From positions 6,138,001-6,202,000 of the forward strand of contig NZ_CP088022.1 in assembly GCF_013373795.3 (NCBI RefSeq): a DNA stretch of 64,000 nt, read 5' to 3'. Every line of letters starts with the position of its first letter. Position 1 is the stretch's first letter. Below the pieces are notes generated by a model. It was not told where the DNA came from. It did no database searches and was given only the letters and a program-made list of their open reading frames with translations. Both the position numbers and the translations under genes were made by a program. Origin of the DNA: Bradyrhizobium quebecense. Its GTDB lineage: Bacteria; Pseudomonadota; Alphaproteobacteria; Rhizobiales; Xanthobacteraceae. Shown piece after piece: positions 1 through 9,619 of the stretch.

Positions 1-183
1 TGCGCCCAGGGAGTCCACGAGAAGTGGCAAGCGAGACGACATCGGTGACGATGTCAGGACAAGATATCCGGGATACGTCGCCAGGCCCAAGAGGACCGCA
101 AATGTCGTCCATAACAAACCAGCATCACCGACCCACGCCGACAGGTGGGCGAGCAAGGCCAAACCAGGCAATAGCGGAAATGC

Positions 184-1326
184 TCACTCCCTGCCGTAAG
201 TTGCCCAAACGATGGCGTCCAATTCCGCTATATTCTTAGCTGGATACCCTGGATTGCCTCGCAAAGCTGCTCGAAGCTTCAGCGCCAGATCCACGTATCG
301 TTCTCCTTCGGTCGACCCACGAGGCGCCTTGAAGCCGGTGTCGCTCATATACTCCCACACGGGATTATTCAAAACGGGATACAGATCGGGAAAGCGAAGG
401 CACAGCATTTCAGAGAAGAACGCGCCTCTCGCGGCGACGCCCAATTCGTTCAGGCGATCGACCTCCGCAACCAACACGTCATCGCGTTCTTCTGGATCGC
501 AATCCTCAATGGCAAGGAAACTGCGCGAAAGTTCCTGGAAGTTGCTACTCTTGCCGGCCCGCTCCCATCCGCTTCCCTGCAGGCGGTCACCCACTTCATG
601 GCTCCAGTATTTCGGTAGCCGCTCGTAGAAGTCGTCGTTCGTGACTCGCTCGGCAGCACAATCTCGAATGAGCTTCATCAAACCAGCCTTATGCTTGCTG
701 TACTGAGAGAGTTGCTGCCTTCGTTGCTGAAGCAATCTCTTCATGCCCGTCGGCCGCGGGAGTCGAAGCGGCACGACTTCGGGACGGGCGCCATTGGTTG
801 AACTTCCCGATTCTCCGCCGGGCATCCTAGGAGCTTCTTTGTACTTTTTGAGCCAGTCCTCGGAAACAGGCACGCAGGCGTGTTCGATATCCCGCACCCA
901 ACGCTTCGCAGCGACATAGTTGTTGTTCGAGATTTCGCAGAAGACGTTAGCCTCGTAGTTGCCATCAAATGCGGCTCGGGTGAGATTCGACGATCCAACA
1001 ATTGCAAAGTGCTTGCCATCTGTGTTGGTCCAGAAGGCCGCCTTGGGGTGAAACCCTTTGATTTGCTCAGCCACCTTGAAACAGTTCGCCCTCTTACCCC
1101 TCGGGAGCCAGGCCAGCACTTTAAGGCATGCAGCCTTCCGCGTAATGCCGAAGTCCTTACCGATAATAATTCTGAGCCGTCGGCATCGCGAGTTTAGCCT
1201 TAGTCGCTCATCCCAGTCCGTGAGGTACGCGCTTACAATGTATAGTTCGACAGCGTTCTCGAACGCAGTCTTGTAGTTTATCGCTAGGCCCGCATGCCCA
1301 TTGGGCCGGTGCAGCATTAATTCCAT
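184..1326 (-). CDS. Phospholipase D-like domain protein, third gene of RT cassette
   Basis: 380 residues. The N-terminal third resembles a phospholipase D-like nuclease domain: H93-P-K95 is followed by an IVGSSNLT block (109-116) and an acidic residue at 125, the arrangement of one HxK(x)nN/S catalytic motif. Only one such motif is visible, so an active enzyme would have to dimerise, as bacterial PLD nucleases of the Nuc/BfiI type do. The C-terminal two thirds (about 180-380) match no family I recognise. It lies 112 bp downstream of the PD-(D/E)XK-like gene on the same strand and looks co-transcribed with it and the reverse transcriptase. No signal peptide or membrane segment is seen. Inferred role: effector nuclease of a phage-defence cassette. 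An alternative start lies three codons downstream. Confidence 0.75.
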   Translation of the reverse strand: MELMLHRPNGHAGLAINYKTAFENAVELYIVSAYLTDWDERLRLNSRCRRLRIIIGKDFGITRKAACLKVLAWLPRGKRANCFKVAEQIKGFHPKAAFWTNTDGKHFAIVGSSNLTRAAFDGNYEANVFCEISNNNYVAAKRWVRDIEHACVPVSEDWLKKYKEAPRMPGGESGSSTNGARPEVVPLRLPRPTGMKRLLQQRRQQLSQYSKHKAGLMKLIRDCAAERVTNDDFYERLPKYWSHEVGDRLQGSGWERAGKSSNFQELSRSFLAIEDCDPEERDDVLVAEVDRLNELGVAARGAFFSEMLCLRFPDLYPVLNNPVWEYMSDTGFKAPRGSTEGERYVDLALKLRAALRGNPGYPAKNIAELDAIVWATYGRE

Positions 1327-1438
1327 TTTATTCGTCCAAGAGTTGCAGCGCTATAAATGCACCAAAGAAATGTAACTCTGCAATCGGCATCACACACTGC
1401 ACAAGTATCGCGAGCAGCGGTATTGCCGGTCTACGCAC

Positions 1439-2665
1439 TCAAGAAGGATTTCGGAGCGCGGCCTCGATGTAATCAGACATCGCCTTCAACCAGGCTTCTT
1501 CGTGGATAGGGAGAAAGTCCTTAAGCCTAGGCATCTTAGCCGAGGCAGTTCGCACAGCCGATTCTTTGCCGTGATTGATTTCTCTGACGAAGCCACCAAT
1601 GAGCTTGGCGATCACTTCGTTATACTCTCGCCCAATATTTGTCCGCCCCCACCAAGTCGCTGGTCCAGCATCCAGATATCCAGATTTGTCGATAGTCCCC
1701 AGGTTGAGCGGGTTACCGTCCGGAAATGGATGCTTAAGATTCAATGCCCTCTGCCAGTCGGCAGTAACTCCGAGTGCCTCCGCTTTTCCTAAAAAGCTCC
1801 TCAGGGCTGCTGCCATACCCGCATCGCGCTTATCGAGGAGTTCATAGAACTCATCTTCGCCCAAACCGATAGAGCGAGGCTTATCCGAAAGCTGCAAAGC
1901 CGGAGTGACCCTTTCGACAATAATCTGTCCTCCACCTTGCGCGGCGATCTGAACTACTCCACGTTCGATTAGCGCTGTCTTTGCCAGAATTGATGGTGTG
2001 ATGACTCTGGTTGCATTGTCAGCGCTCTGGTAGATGCCAAGCTCTATTAGGGCGAATATAAATCGATGGCCGGCATGGCTCTGCAGGAGTTCGACCAACT
2101 GTTCTAAATCCTCACGAATCCCATCGCCGACAACAGCTATGATGGCTCTTCCTCGCTTTAGATTTCTAGATATCGCGTCTATGAATTCGGCTTCGTCAAG
2201 CAGGCCATCCTTCTCATTGAGGATCGCATATAGAGACTTTGCAGCTGACGGTATGGCGCGGCGAGCGCGCATAACCGCAGCATCGAACTCCTCATAATTC
2301 AAGCGGAAGATAGCCGCTGCATACTCCATTGCTTGAGCGACGACGGCCCGCCGAGCTTCCGGGTTACGCCAAAGCTTCGCTTCCACGAACACCAGTCCAC
2401 CGTCTACTGTCGCGAAAACGTTGTCCATTGCGCCCGATCTACCGGCGCCAAACGTGAGGGGAAGCTCACGACATAGTGGAACGACATCACCAAACCCCGG
2501 TTCTATCTGCTCTATAGGAAGCAACTCGGGATGATCGAACAGCAATTTTTGAAGCCAAGCTTCGTCATATCGACCGGGAACGAGCTTGGCCGATAGGTCC
2601 ACTCGACTCAAGGGACTGGCACGACCATCGGTGATAATAAGGGGTGCACCGTCGCGACGTCGCAT
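1439..2665 (-). CDS. PD-(D/E)XK nuclease-like protein, second gene of RT cassette
   Basis: 408 residues from the ATG at 2665, chosen because a GGAG box lies about 8 bases upstream; an in-frame TTG at 2692 would add nine residues. The N-terminal part has the spacing of a PD-(D/E)XK fold: an early acidic helix (E36), D81 in an AMDNVF strand, then E95-A-K97 in VFVEAKLW, and a Q111 helix (VAQAMEYA). This is the pattern of DUF4268/NucS-like nuclease domains, though I cannot name the family. The C-terminal half has no recognised domain. It sits between the reverse transcriptase (190 bp upstream) and the PLD-like gene. Inferred role: DNA or RNA cleavage within the same defence cassette. Confidence 0.65.
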   Translation of the reverse strand: MRRRDGAPLIITDGRASPLSRVDLSAKLVPGRYDEAWLQKLLFDHPELLPIEQIEPGFGDVVPLCRELPLTFGAGRSGAMDNVFATVDGGLVFVEAKLWRNPEARRAVVAQAMEYAAAIFRLNYEEFDAAVMRARRAIPSAAKSLYAILNEKDGLLDEAEFIDAISRNLKRGRAIIAVVGDGIREDLEQLVELLQSHAGHRFIFALIELGIYQSADNATRVITPSILAKTALIERGVVQIAAQGGGQIIVERVTPALQLSDKPRSIGLGEDEFYELLDKRDAGMAAALRSFLGKAEALGVTADWQRALNLKHPFPDGNPLNLGTIDKSGYLDAGPATWWGRTNIGREYNEVIAKLIGGFVREINHGKESAVRTASAKMPRLKDFLPIHEEAWLKAMSDYIEAALRNPS

Positions 2666-2855
2666 AACATCTCCAGTAACAGCGGCCGGCAATCGACAAT
2701 CAAGAGAATCAAACGGCCACAGCGTACCTCCACAACGGACGATTGCAATCGTCTCATCTAGGTTGATTCACGCGACCATTTATCTGCGGCCACCGCAATC
2801 AATTTGCCCAGAGCATTGACGAGTAGTCTGTGAGGTCACCACGAGGCGCAGAGAC

Positions 2856-4556
2856 TCAGTAAGTATCTATCTCGCCGATATCCTCATACTCTTCGCCCTC
2901 ATCAAGATCGTCGAGGCCATCGAAATCCTCAACCTGGATTGCTTCACGCATACGCCTCAAGCGCGTGTTCTCGTTCCGTAGGCTGCGCAAGGTCGCGGTG
3001 ATGGAATTATAGCCTCGCCTGATGTCGAGGAACTGCACGCGTTTAGATCGCAGCGGACTGAAATAAGAGTCTCTCGTGATAAAGCCATCATCGACGCCGG
3101 GAATGAACCCTTGTGTGACGGCCTCGTAGGCGTAGAGCCACATGGAGCTGCGCAGGCCATCCCCTGTCAGCGATTCGTCCCAAAGAGAGCGGTCGACATC
3201 ACCGCGTACAAGGCCCCTGGCGTCAAGGCAAACCACAAGAAGTGCGATAAACGCATTTTCGACTAAGAATAGCGGCGTCAAGCGGTGAGCCGAAAGAACC
3301 AGGCCGACGCGCATCACCAGGAATAGAAGCCAGATGATCTCACCAGTCCGGTTAGCCCGGGCCAGGATGGGAATTCGATTTTCGATGAATTCCTTAAGGA
3401 TTTCGAGCTGCACATCCCCATGAACCACCTGTCGCAGTAGGCACGCTTCCACCAATAGCGAAATCAGACTCGGATTTCGACGATAGGCGTTAATTAGTGC
3501 GAACAGGAGGGTCTTCCAGTGATCGGCGTTGACGATGGCCGAACGCGCGTGTTGAAGCCCGAACTTCTCCACATTCATGTCGGGGTGAGCGACGCATATG
3601 CGGCCGAGCTGATAAAGGAAATGCTGTAGCGCGCCTGCCTCAATCCGAGTCACCGACGGCGATGGGCGTGGAAGATGCGCAAGAACAGCCTGCTGCCATC
3701 CCGTGTTCTGACGGAGCGACGTCGGGTGAATTGCCGACTTTTCACTGTTTAGCTCAAGTTCGAAAATCGCCGCTGATTGACGTAGCGCGGCTAGTAGTTC
3801 TTCACCGCTAGCCCCGTTCGGGCTGCTGAGCGTGTAATCATCTATGTAACGCGACGCGTCTCGGCTCCCGATGATCAGGCGCTGCTGGAGATGCGCATCC
3901 ATAGCGGATGCCACGACTTCTGCAATCAGTCGCGACGTATCTGGACCGACCGGAAGACCTAGCGTTTGGCCGTCCTGGGCGTTGCGGCATAGGAGGTCGA
4001 TCACGTTTCCATAGTGTGTCCAGCCTCGGTTTCGCTTAGCGAACTGCTTTCCATGGATCGACCAAGGGACGGCATGGGTATAAATTGAGTGGAAGAAGGC
4101 ACGAACGTCTGCCACGACATACTCCTCGCGGCGAGACGAAAGATTGACGCGGAAGTCGTCTCTAAGCTCAACACTCGAGCGCATCAGGGCGCGGGATCCT
4201 GACCAGTCGAAGACCGGCGGCGAAAGTGTGATCTTGGACGCGCGCGCTCTACGGCGTAGATCGACATAGTTGTCGGCCAGGACCCTCGAGAGCAATAGGT
4301 GAGCAACGGGGTTAGGTACGCCATGCCGGCGATCCTCTTTGCCGAAACGCGGAAAATAGAACCAAGCCGGTTCCGATACGAAGGCATAGTGGGCTGGGTC
4401 TCCCCGCCGAGTTAGTGGCAGGGCATCGATCGCTGCGAGTATCGACGTACGATACCTAGCAAGATCTTCGGACACGAAGCACGGCGGCAGTTCGGGCGCA
4501 AAATAGCCGTGCGAGGCAAGGCGCCTGAGGCGCTCGGATTTGGTCTTGGCGCTCAT
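2856..4556 (-). CDS. Reverse transcriptase of the defence-associated (UG/Abi/DRT-like) type
   Basis: 566 residues from the ATG at 4556; an upstream in-frame ATG at 4772 would add 72 poorly ordered residues. The RT palm motifs are intact: motif A VADVRAFF (148-155), motif B with GLPVGPDTS (200-208), motif C YIDDY (237-241) and LNSEKS (269-274) after it. The motif A context, DVRAFFHSIYTHAVPW, is what I associate with stand-alone 'unknown group' and abortive-infection RTs rather than group II introns, and there is no maturase or HNH domain. About 290 residues follow motif C, probably helical, ending in a very acidic tail (DLDEGEEYEDIGEID). The subgroup cannot be assigned by eye. It is first in a three-gene run with two nuclease-like proteins, consistent with a phage-defence system. 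Confidence 0.85.
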   Translation of the reverse strand: MSAKTKSERLRRLASHGYFAPELPPCFVSEDLARYRTSILAAIDALPLTRRGDPAHYAFVSEPAWFYFPRFGKEDRRHGVPNPVAHLLLSRVLADNYVDLRRRARASKITLSPPVFDWSGSRALMRSSVELRDDFRVNLSSRREEYVVADVRAFFHSIYTHAVPWSIHGKQFAKRNRGWTHYGNVIDLLCRNAQDGQTLGLPVGPDTSRLIAEVVASAMDAHLQQRLIIGSRDASRYIDDYTLSSPNGASGEELLAALRQSAAIFELELNSEKSAIHPTSLRQNTGWQQAVLAHLPRPSPSVTRIEAGALQHFLYQLGRICVAHPDMNVEKFGLQHARSAIVNADHWKTLLFALINAYRRNPSLISLLVEACLLRQVVHGDVQLEILKEFIENRIPILARANRTGEIIWLLFLVMRVGLVLSAHRLTPLFLVENAFIALLVVCLDARGLVRGDVDRSLWDESLTGDGLRSSMWLYAYEAVTQGFIPGVDDGFITRDSYFSPLRSKRVQFLDIRRGYNSITATLRSLRNENTRLRRMREAIQVEDFDGLDDLDEGEEYEDIGEIDTY

Positions 4557-4859
4557 TTTCGCTGGTATTCCCCGCTCTTGGCCAGTTAACATCATTGCGG
4601 CTGCCGCTGGCAATGGCGACTCGTCAGCTTTGCTGAACTCACCGTTGGTCACCTGGTTGCGCATCGCACAGCCAGCACGTGAAGGAGATTCGTGCTCTGG
4701 CAGGTGCCGCGTCTGCGGCGCCTTCGGCATCACGCCAATGGCACGCACAAACGGACCACTCGCGATGTTCATCGCCGGCCCCTATGGGGTTTTACGCACG
4801 CAAGCAATTTTGCGTGCTCCCGGCCTGGGAGAGCCACAGATCAATGCCTACATTGTACT
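4557..4859. other. Upstream region of the RT cassette, no gene
   Basis: About 300 bases between the preferred RT start and the IS1380 element. It holds the optional 72-codon N-terminal extension of the RT and must contain the cassette promoter unless IS1380 supplies it. Defence RTs often use a non-coding RNA, but I see no obvious structured RNA here. Confidence 0.4.
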
Positions 4860-4863
4860 CTAG

Positions 4864-6484
4864 CCCGTCTTATTCATGATTGCCGGGCGGGGCAGCTGGA
4901 ACATTTCCGGTCGGGGTGAAGGCGCGCGCGAACGCTTCGGCTTTTTCGCCGCTTTTCGACCCGACTTCGTGAACGCGTTGGAGGACGGCAGCGGGGTGAC
5001 CGGGGGCTCATGCCCCGCGCGTCAGGGTGCTTGCGGGACCAGAGCGTTTGCCAAGCCGCGGAACAGGTCGGCGTCGGGGCACGCCGCAGCGAAGGCGAGA
5101 CGGACGCGGGTGGCGGTCTCGATGACGCGGGCTGCGATCTTGAGAAGCCTGAGCCTGATCGTGTTGAACTCGGCCGTTGCCAGATCGCGCGGCTTTGGGA
5201 TGGCATCGCGCACGGCGAGGATGAGCCAATAGGCGGCGGTGTGGAAGACGAGGCGGACCTGGTTGGCGAGCGCCGAGCGGCAACTGGTGCGATCGGAGGC
5301 GAGCTGGGTCTTGTGCAGCTTGATCAGGTTCTCGGCCTGTCCGCGAGCGCAATAGAGGCTGTCATAGATCCACTCAGCCGAGCCGATATCCAGGCTGGTG
5401 ACGACGTAGCGGACGTCGAGCCCTTGTTGGGTTGCCTCGATGCGGGCGACGACGCGGCGCTCACGATGCCAGGAGCCGGCCGCGTGGCGGGTCTCGGTGT
5501 AGCCGCGAACCACGATCTTGTTCTCGATCGCACGTTCGGTTCGAAATGCATCACAGACCTCGTCGACCTTTCTGGCGAGCGGCTTCGTGCCGGCTAGCGC
5601 GAAGATGTAATCGACGCCGTTTTGCTCGCAAAAAGTCATCGCCTCGGGGCCGGCGTAATGGCTGTCGCCGCGGAAGGTGATACGCGTATCGGGCCAGCGC
5701 CGGCGAATGCGCCGAACCAGGCGGCGCAGGTGTGCCCGCACCTCGCGGCCGCTCGGCGTCTTGCCGGGGCGCAGGATGACCGCAACAGGCCGGCTGTGCT
5801 CGGTGTCGTAGACGTGGATCGGCAGGAAGCAGTGTTCATCATAATGGGCGTTGAACAGCGAGAGTTGCTGACGGCCATGCACCACGTCGACCGTGTCGTC
5901 GATGTCGAGCGTGATTGCGCTCGGCGCTCGCGCGTAGCTGTCCATCCATAGGTCAACCAGCACAGAGCTCAGCCGGATCACCTCGCGCAGGTGTGGTGCA
6001 TTCTCCAGGCGCGATAGGGTCGGCTGCGAACACAGATCCCGGCCAGTGTCCGGCAGTCGGCCGCAAGCCAGCTTGAACGCTGGATCGCCGCGTAAACGAT
6101 CGAGATCATTGCCATCCTCGTAGCCACACGCGATGGCGAAGATGCGGGCGCGGATCATATCCGCAAGGCTGTGCACGATGCGTCCCGGATCGCGCCGCTC
6201 GGGGAATACGCAGGACAACTTCGCGGCCAAGCCGAGGCGCCGGTCCGCCATGGCCAGAAGCATGACGCCGCCATCCGACGTCAGCTTGCCGCCGTCGAAC
6301 GAGGCTGTGATCTTCTTGCGGGAAACGGCTGGAAATGAGAACGGCAGACTCGTATCGTCGGTCATGGCGAGTGTGGCGGCCCGGATGCGCGGAGGGTGGG
6401 TGTCAGCAACCGAATCCTACGCCATCTCAGCGGCTTACGCCACGCTCGCCAGCCTCTCAACAAGCCGCTGATGAATAAGACGGG
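4864..6484 (-). mobile_element. IS1380-family insertion sequence, complete
   Basis: The ends are 16-bp inverted repeats, CCCGTCTTATTCATGA on the left (4864-4879) and its complement with one mismatch on the right (6469-6484). They are bracketed by a 4-bp direct repeat CTAG (4860-4863 and 6485-6488) that I read as the target-site duplication, although CTAG is itself palindromic, so the repeat could be 4 bp longer with no duplication. Length is 1621 bp with one transposase gene, normal for IS1380. Confidence 0.85.
5022..6365 (-). CDS. IS1380-family transposase
   Basis: 447 residues, full length and uninterrupted. Catalyses cut-and-paste transposition with an RNase H-fold DDE domain: the DIDDT strand (154-158), the GDSHY strand (233-237) with D234, and the helix around RGQAENLIK (341-349) with E345 give the catalytic triad. 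The N-terminal FDGGKLTSDGG block (23-33) is typical of the family. The gene fills the element between its two inverted repeats. It looks functional. Confidence 0.93.
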   Translation of the reverse strand: MTDDTSLPFSFPAVSRKKITASFDGGKLTSDGGVMLLAMADRRLGLAAKLSCVFPERRDPGRIVHSLADMIRARIFAIACGYEDGNDLDRLRGDPAFKLACGRLPDTGRDLCSQPTLSRLENAPHLREVIRLSSVLVDLWMDSYARAPSAITLDIDDTVDVVHGRQQLSLFNAHYDEHCFLPIHVYDTEHSRPVAVILRPGKTPSGREVRAHLRRLVRRIRRRWPDTRITFRGDSHYAGPEAMTFCEQNGVDYIFALAGTKPLARKVDEVCDAFRTERAIENKIVVRGYTETRHAAGSWHRERRVVARIEATQQGLDVRYVVTSLDIGSAEWIYDSLYCARGQAENLIKLHKTQLASDRTSCRSALANQVRLVFHTAAYWLILAVRDAIPKPRDLATAEFNTIRLRLLKIAARVIETATRVRLAFAAACPDADLFRGLANALVPQAP

Positions 6485-6666
6485 CTAGTCAAAGAGCGCA
6501 AGGCCGCGCACGGTTCATCCGTATGAGATGTTATGGAAGAATTCGGTCAATGGCTGACAAATGTCAGCTGGATGCTCGCAGTTCTGCGTACCCTTCGATC
6601 CCGGACCAAAGCATACAAGACCCGCATCGCCACGACCGGGACAGTGAAGGATTATGTGTGCGCCTG

Positions 6667-7187
<521 letters not shown>

Positions 7188-7240
7188 ATTGGCTCTTTCG
7201 AGCTATTCCTGATTTAGCTGGGTTTTCAAGGGAGATGGGC

Positions 7241-7663
7241 GTGCAATTGCGATGGGGACGCGGGTTTTTTAGGGCTTGGATTGTCATATCGGTGTTGTGG
7301 ATAGGCTTAGCCGTGATGATTGCGAAGCCAGAAGCGTATCCGGCGCTATGGCACCGTACGAAGTATACGGTGACCAGCCCCACCGGTCAGCAAATTACCG
7401 TCGATGCTTCCATGACACGTGATCAACTAACGCAGACGCTGGATGCCGGAATACAGCAAGAAAAGGTGAGATCGGGCCACAAGGTCGAAGCGGGCACACG
7501 CGAGGCCATCCTCAACCACATCGATACAATGCTAGAAGCAGGGGATCGGGCTTTGCAAGTCTGGCTCATCACCATCATCCCGCCAGTGGCCTTGCTGTTG
7601 CTGGGCATTGCTATCGGCTGGATCATTGGCGGATTTCAAAAGGACAAGTCTCAACCCGCCTGA
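7241..7663 (+). CDS. Small membrane protein, two transmembrane segments
   Basis: About 140 residues from the GTG at 7241, which has AAGGGAG six bases upstream; an in-frame ATG at 7235 is too close to that box. The first hydrophobic segment (FFRAWIVISVLWIGLAVMI) is followed by a polar domain of about 70 residues with the phrase YTVTSPTGQQITVDA, and a second hydrophobic segment (VWLITIIPPVALLLLGIAIG) near the C-terminus. Proteins with an N-terminal RWGRG-[FL]-FR-x-W start are frequent hypothetical proteins in Rhizobiales. Function unknown. It stands alone between the recQ remnant and a convergent small gene. Confidence 0.65.
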   Translation: MQLRWGRGFFRAWIVISVLWIGLAVMIAKPEAYPALWHRTKYTVTSPTGQQITVDASMTRDQLTQTLDAGIQQEKVRSGHKVEAGTREAILNHIDTMLEAGDRALQVWLITIIPPVALLLLGIAIGWIIGGFQKDKSQPA

Positions 7664-7917
7664 TCCGAGCTTGCGCCGAGCGGCGCCGTCGATGTGCGTG
7701 GCCACGGCGTGCCTTCACTGTCTCGTTTCATGACTCGAATGTCTTCGTACGACAGCGGAGTGCGGCATGACCAACAAGCGCAAATCTCGCCGATCGCAGT
7801 CTGCGTCGCCGAACGCAATTGTGCACTCTGCACGTCCGTCCCGTGGATAAGTCTTAATTTCCAGTGGCTTGAGTCAGATTCGATTTTGAGAATTTCCGGT
7901 TCCGGATCATGAGTCAC
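7651..7917 (-). CDS. Hypothetical small protein with a CxxC pair
   Basis: 88 residues, converging on and overlapping the end of the small membrane-protein gene by 13 bp. The middle holds CACWSCRTPLSYEDIRV, a possible metal-binding cysteine cluster. The minus frame is preferred over a plus-strand reading of the same DNA because it has the more protein-like composition. No family recognised. Confidence 0.35.
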   Translation of the reverse strand: MTHDPEPEILKIESDSSHWKLRLIHGTDVQSAQLRSATQTAIGEICACWSCRTPLSYEDIRVMKRDSEGTPWPRTSTAPLGASSDQAG

Positions 7918-7960
7918 AGAGGTTGTTACAACCGAATCGGCTCAACCGGAGATTCGTATT

Positions 7961-8203
7961 ATGAAAGTGACGATCACCACCACCGGCAAGTCAGACATGG
8001 CCGGGAAGGCAAAGTTTCCGATCAAATGCCCGAAGTGCGGCCATAAGAGCGACCAAACCCTCGCCGACTTGAAGCGAAACCCTGTCCTCACTTGCAGATG
8101 CAGCCACAAGTTCAAAGTCGAGACCGAAGGGTCCGCAAAGGCTGCCGAGGACGAGATCAAGAAGCTCGACCGGGCAATCAACGATCTTTTCAAGAAGCGA
8201 TAG
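7961..8203 (+). CDS. Small zinc-ribbon-like protein
   Basis: 80 residues. A CPKCG knuckle (23-27) and a second cysteine pair CRC (45-47) could form one zinc site, with the middle segment RNPVLTCRCSHKFKV resembling a strand-turn-strand ribbon. The C-terminal third is charged and helical (EDEIKKLDRAINDLFKK). The overall look is of a small nucleic-acid or protein-binding adaptor; the real function is unknown. It is a single gene, 315 bp upstream of the DUF3800 gene. Confidence 0.7.
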   Translation: MKVTITTTGKSDMAGKAKFPIKCPKCGHKSDQTLADLKRNPVLTCRCSHKFKVETEGSAKAAEDEIKKLDRAINDLFKKR

Positions 8204-8517
8204 GCGCTCAGAAAGCTCCCGAATCCACGCCAACCTCGTCTCCCCGACCGTCAGGCTGAGCGTTGGGAGATATTGATGATCCATTAAGAATCACCCGCTA
8301 AGAATGGGCCAGATGTCCCACCACGGCACATATTTCCGCGCTGGTTAAGAGCACTTAACCTTTTCTTTGGAGGGTGTGAGCTTCGTTGACGTCGGCTTCT
8401 GACGAGCGATTTTTCTTAGTCTCCCGTCAAAGCGCTTTTCGTTGTCGTCCGTTTCCGAGTCGCGGGCGGCTTGCTTGAACCTGTCCAGTTGCGTTGGTTT
8501 CCTAGCCCGAGTCCACC
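8204..8517. other. Intergenic, no gene recognised
   Basis: About 310 bases between the zinc-ribbon gene and the DUF3800 gene, with no convincing coding frame, RNA or repeat. It presumably carries the promoter of the DUF3800 gene. Confidence 0.4.
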
Positions 8518-9171
8518 ATGGCAAAATTCCTATTCGCAGACGAGGCCGGCTGCTTCACTTTCAAAAGGGTGCAGGGAGCGAGCAAATACTTCATGCTTTG
8601 CACTATCTGTACTGACGACTGCACGCTATCGCACGAGTTGCTGCACATACGCCGTGAACTGATCGTGGGCGGCGACGTGGATCGGGACAAATTGCACGCG
8701 ACTGCCGATGCACAATCAACGCGAGACGCGGTATTTGCGGTGCTCGCGAAGCATCCACTTCGCATAGACGCCACTCTCCTTGAGAAGAGCAAGGCGCAAC
8801 CGCAGACCAGAACAAGCGATGCCATCTTCTATCAGTATGCCTGGTTCTACCATTTCAAGCACGTCGGACCGAAGGTAATTGTGCCGAATCAGAAGCTCCT
8901 GATAACGGCGGCTGCCCTAGGCCAAAAGAAAACGAAGGCGTCATTCAAGCTGGCGCTCAACAATACCATCCAGCAAACCACCCCTAGGAACAGCTGGGAG
9001 GTCAGCTTCATGGATTCGGCAAAAGATCCAATGCTCTGGGCCGCCGATTACTGCGCTTGGGCGATCCAGAGAAAATGGGAAAGCGGCGATGACCGCTCTC
9101 ACAAGCTAATCAGTGCCAAGATTTCATCTGAGTTCGACCTTTGGGCACATGGAACACGCCACTTCTACTGA
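8518..9171 (+). CDS. DUF3800 domain-containing protein
   Basis: 217 residues. The opening KFLFADEAG (3-11) and the late DSAKDPMLWAADYCAWAIQRKWE block (166-188) are the two hallmark regions of DUF3800, a family with an RNase H-like fold in which the early D-E and the late aspartates (D166, D170, D177) would form a metal site. Members are common on islands and near defence or toxin genes, but the biochemical role is not settled. No neighbour clearly partners it. Complete, with no sign of decay. Confidence 0.8.
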   Translation: MAKFLFADEAGCFTFKRVQGASKYFMLCTICTDDCTLSHELLHIRRELIVGGDVDRDKLHATADAQSTRDAVFAVLAKHPLRIDATLLEKSKAQPQTRTSDAIFYQYAWFYHFKHVGPKVIVPNQKLLITAAALGQKKTKASFKLALNNTIQQTTPRNSWEVSFMDSAKDPMLWAADYCAWAIQRKWESGDDRSHKLISAKISSEFDLWAHGTRHFY

Positions 9172-9305
9172 AGTGATTCTCTAATAAATCATTGATTTTC
9201 CTGGGAGAAATATTTCTCCATCTGGGATTCCAATCGTGAACCACCGGAGTTATATTGTGGACGCGGCCCTTACTTGGCGAATGTGCCCCCGGGCACCGTT
9301 TGGCC

Positions 9306-9619
9306 TCATAAGCCAGACTCAGCCAAAACTAGCGGGCCGCGTCTTTTTTTAGAGACTCGTTTCCTCTGCGACGAAACGAGTTCCCGATAGGTAAGCTGCT
9401 TGCCGGTGACAACCAGGATTGTCTTCTCGGCCCGGTCCCGATCATCCACACCAAGCGCAACACGGTTGCTGTCGAACTCCAAGAGACAGCGGTGCACATG
9501 CTTCTTGCCGCAGTACTGATAGACGCCTTCTTGGGCGCTAGCCCTCGCTGATTGGACTTAAGAACTGCTGTTACAGTGATGCGGTAGGATTTCGAGCCTC
9601 TCAGCGTGGCTATGGGCAC
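9306..9619 (-). pseudogene. Small hypothetical gene, apparently frameshifted
   Basis: Two minus-strand frames join into one plausible protein. The 5' part, from 9619, reads MPIATLRGSKSYRITVTAVL; the 3' part reads GVYQYCGKKHVHRCLLEFDS and then VALGVDDRDRAEKTILVVTG, ending at 9306. Neither frame is convincing alone, and the switch falls near 9540, where the second frame has a stop just upstream. Family unknown. It may equally be a short gene starting at the ATG at 9497. Confidence 0.35.

Noticed and set aside
24..239. A 71-codon plus-strand frame at the window edge
   Set aside because: Low-complexity composition, overlaps the end of the PLD-like gene; not supported.
2856..4556. RT as a group II intron or retron
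   Set aside because: No maturase or endonuclease domain, no intron-like domain V, no msr/msd-type inverted repeats recognised beside it, and the motif A context is of the stand-alone type.
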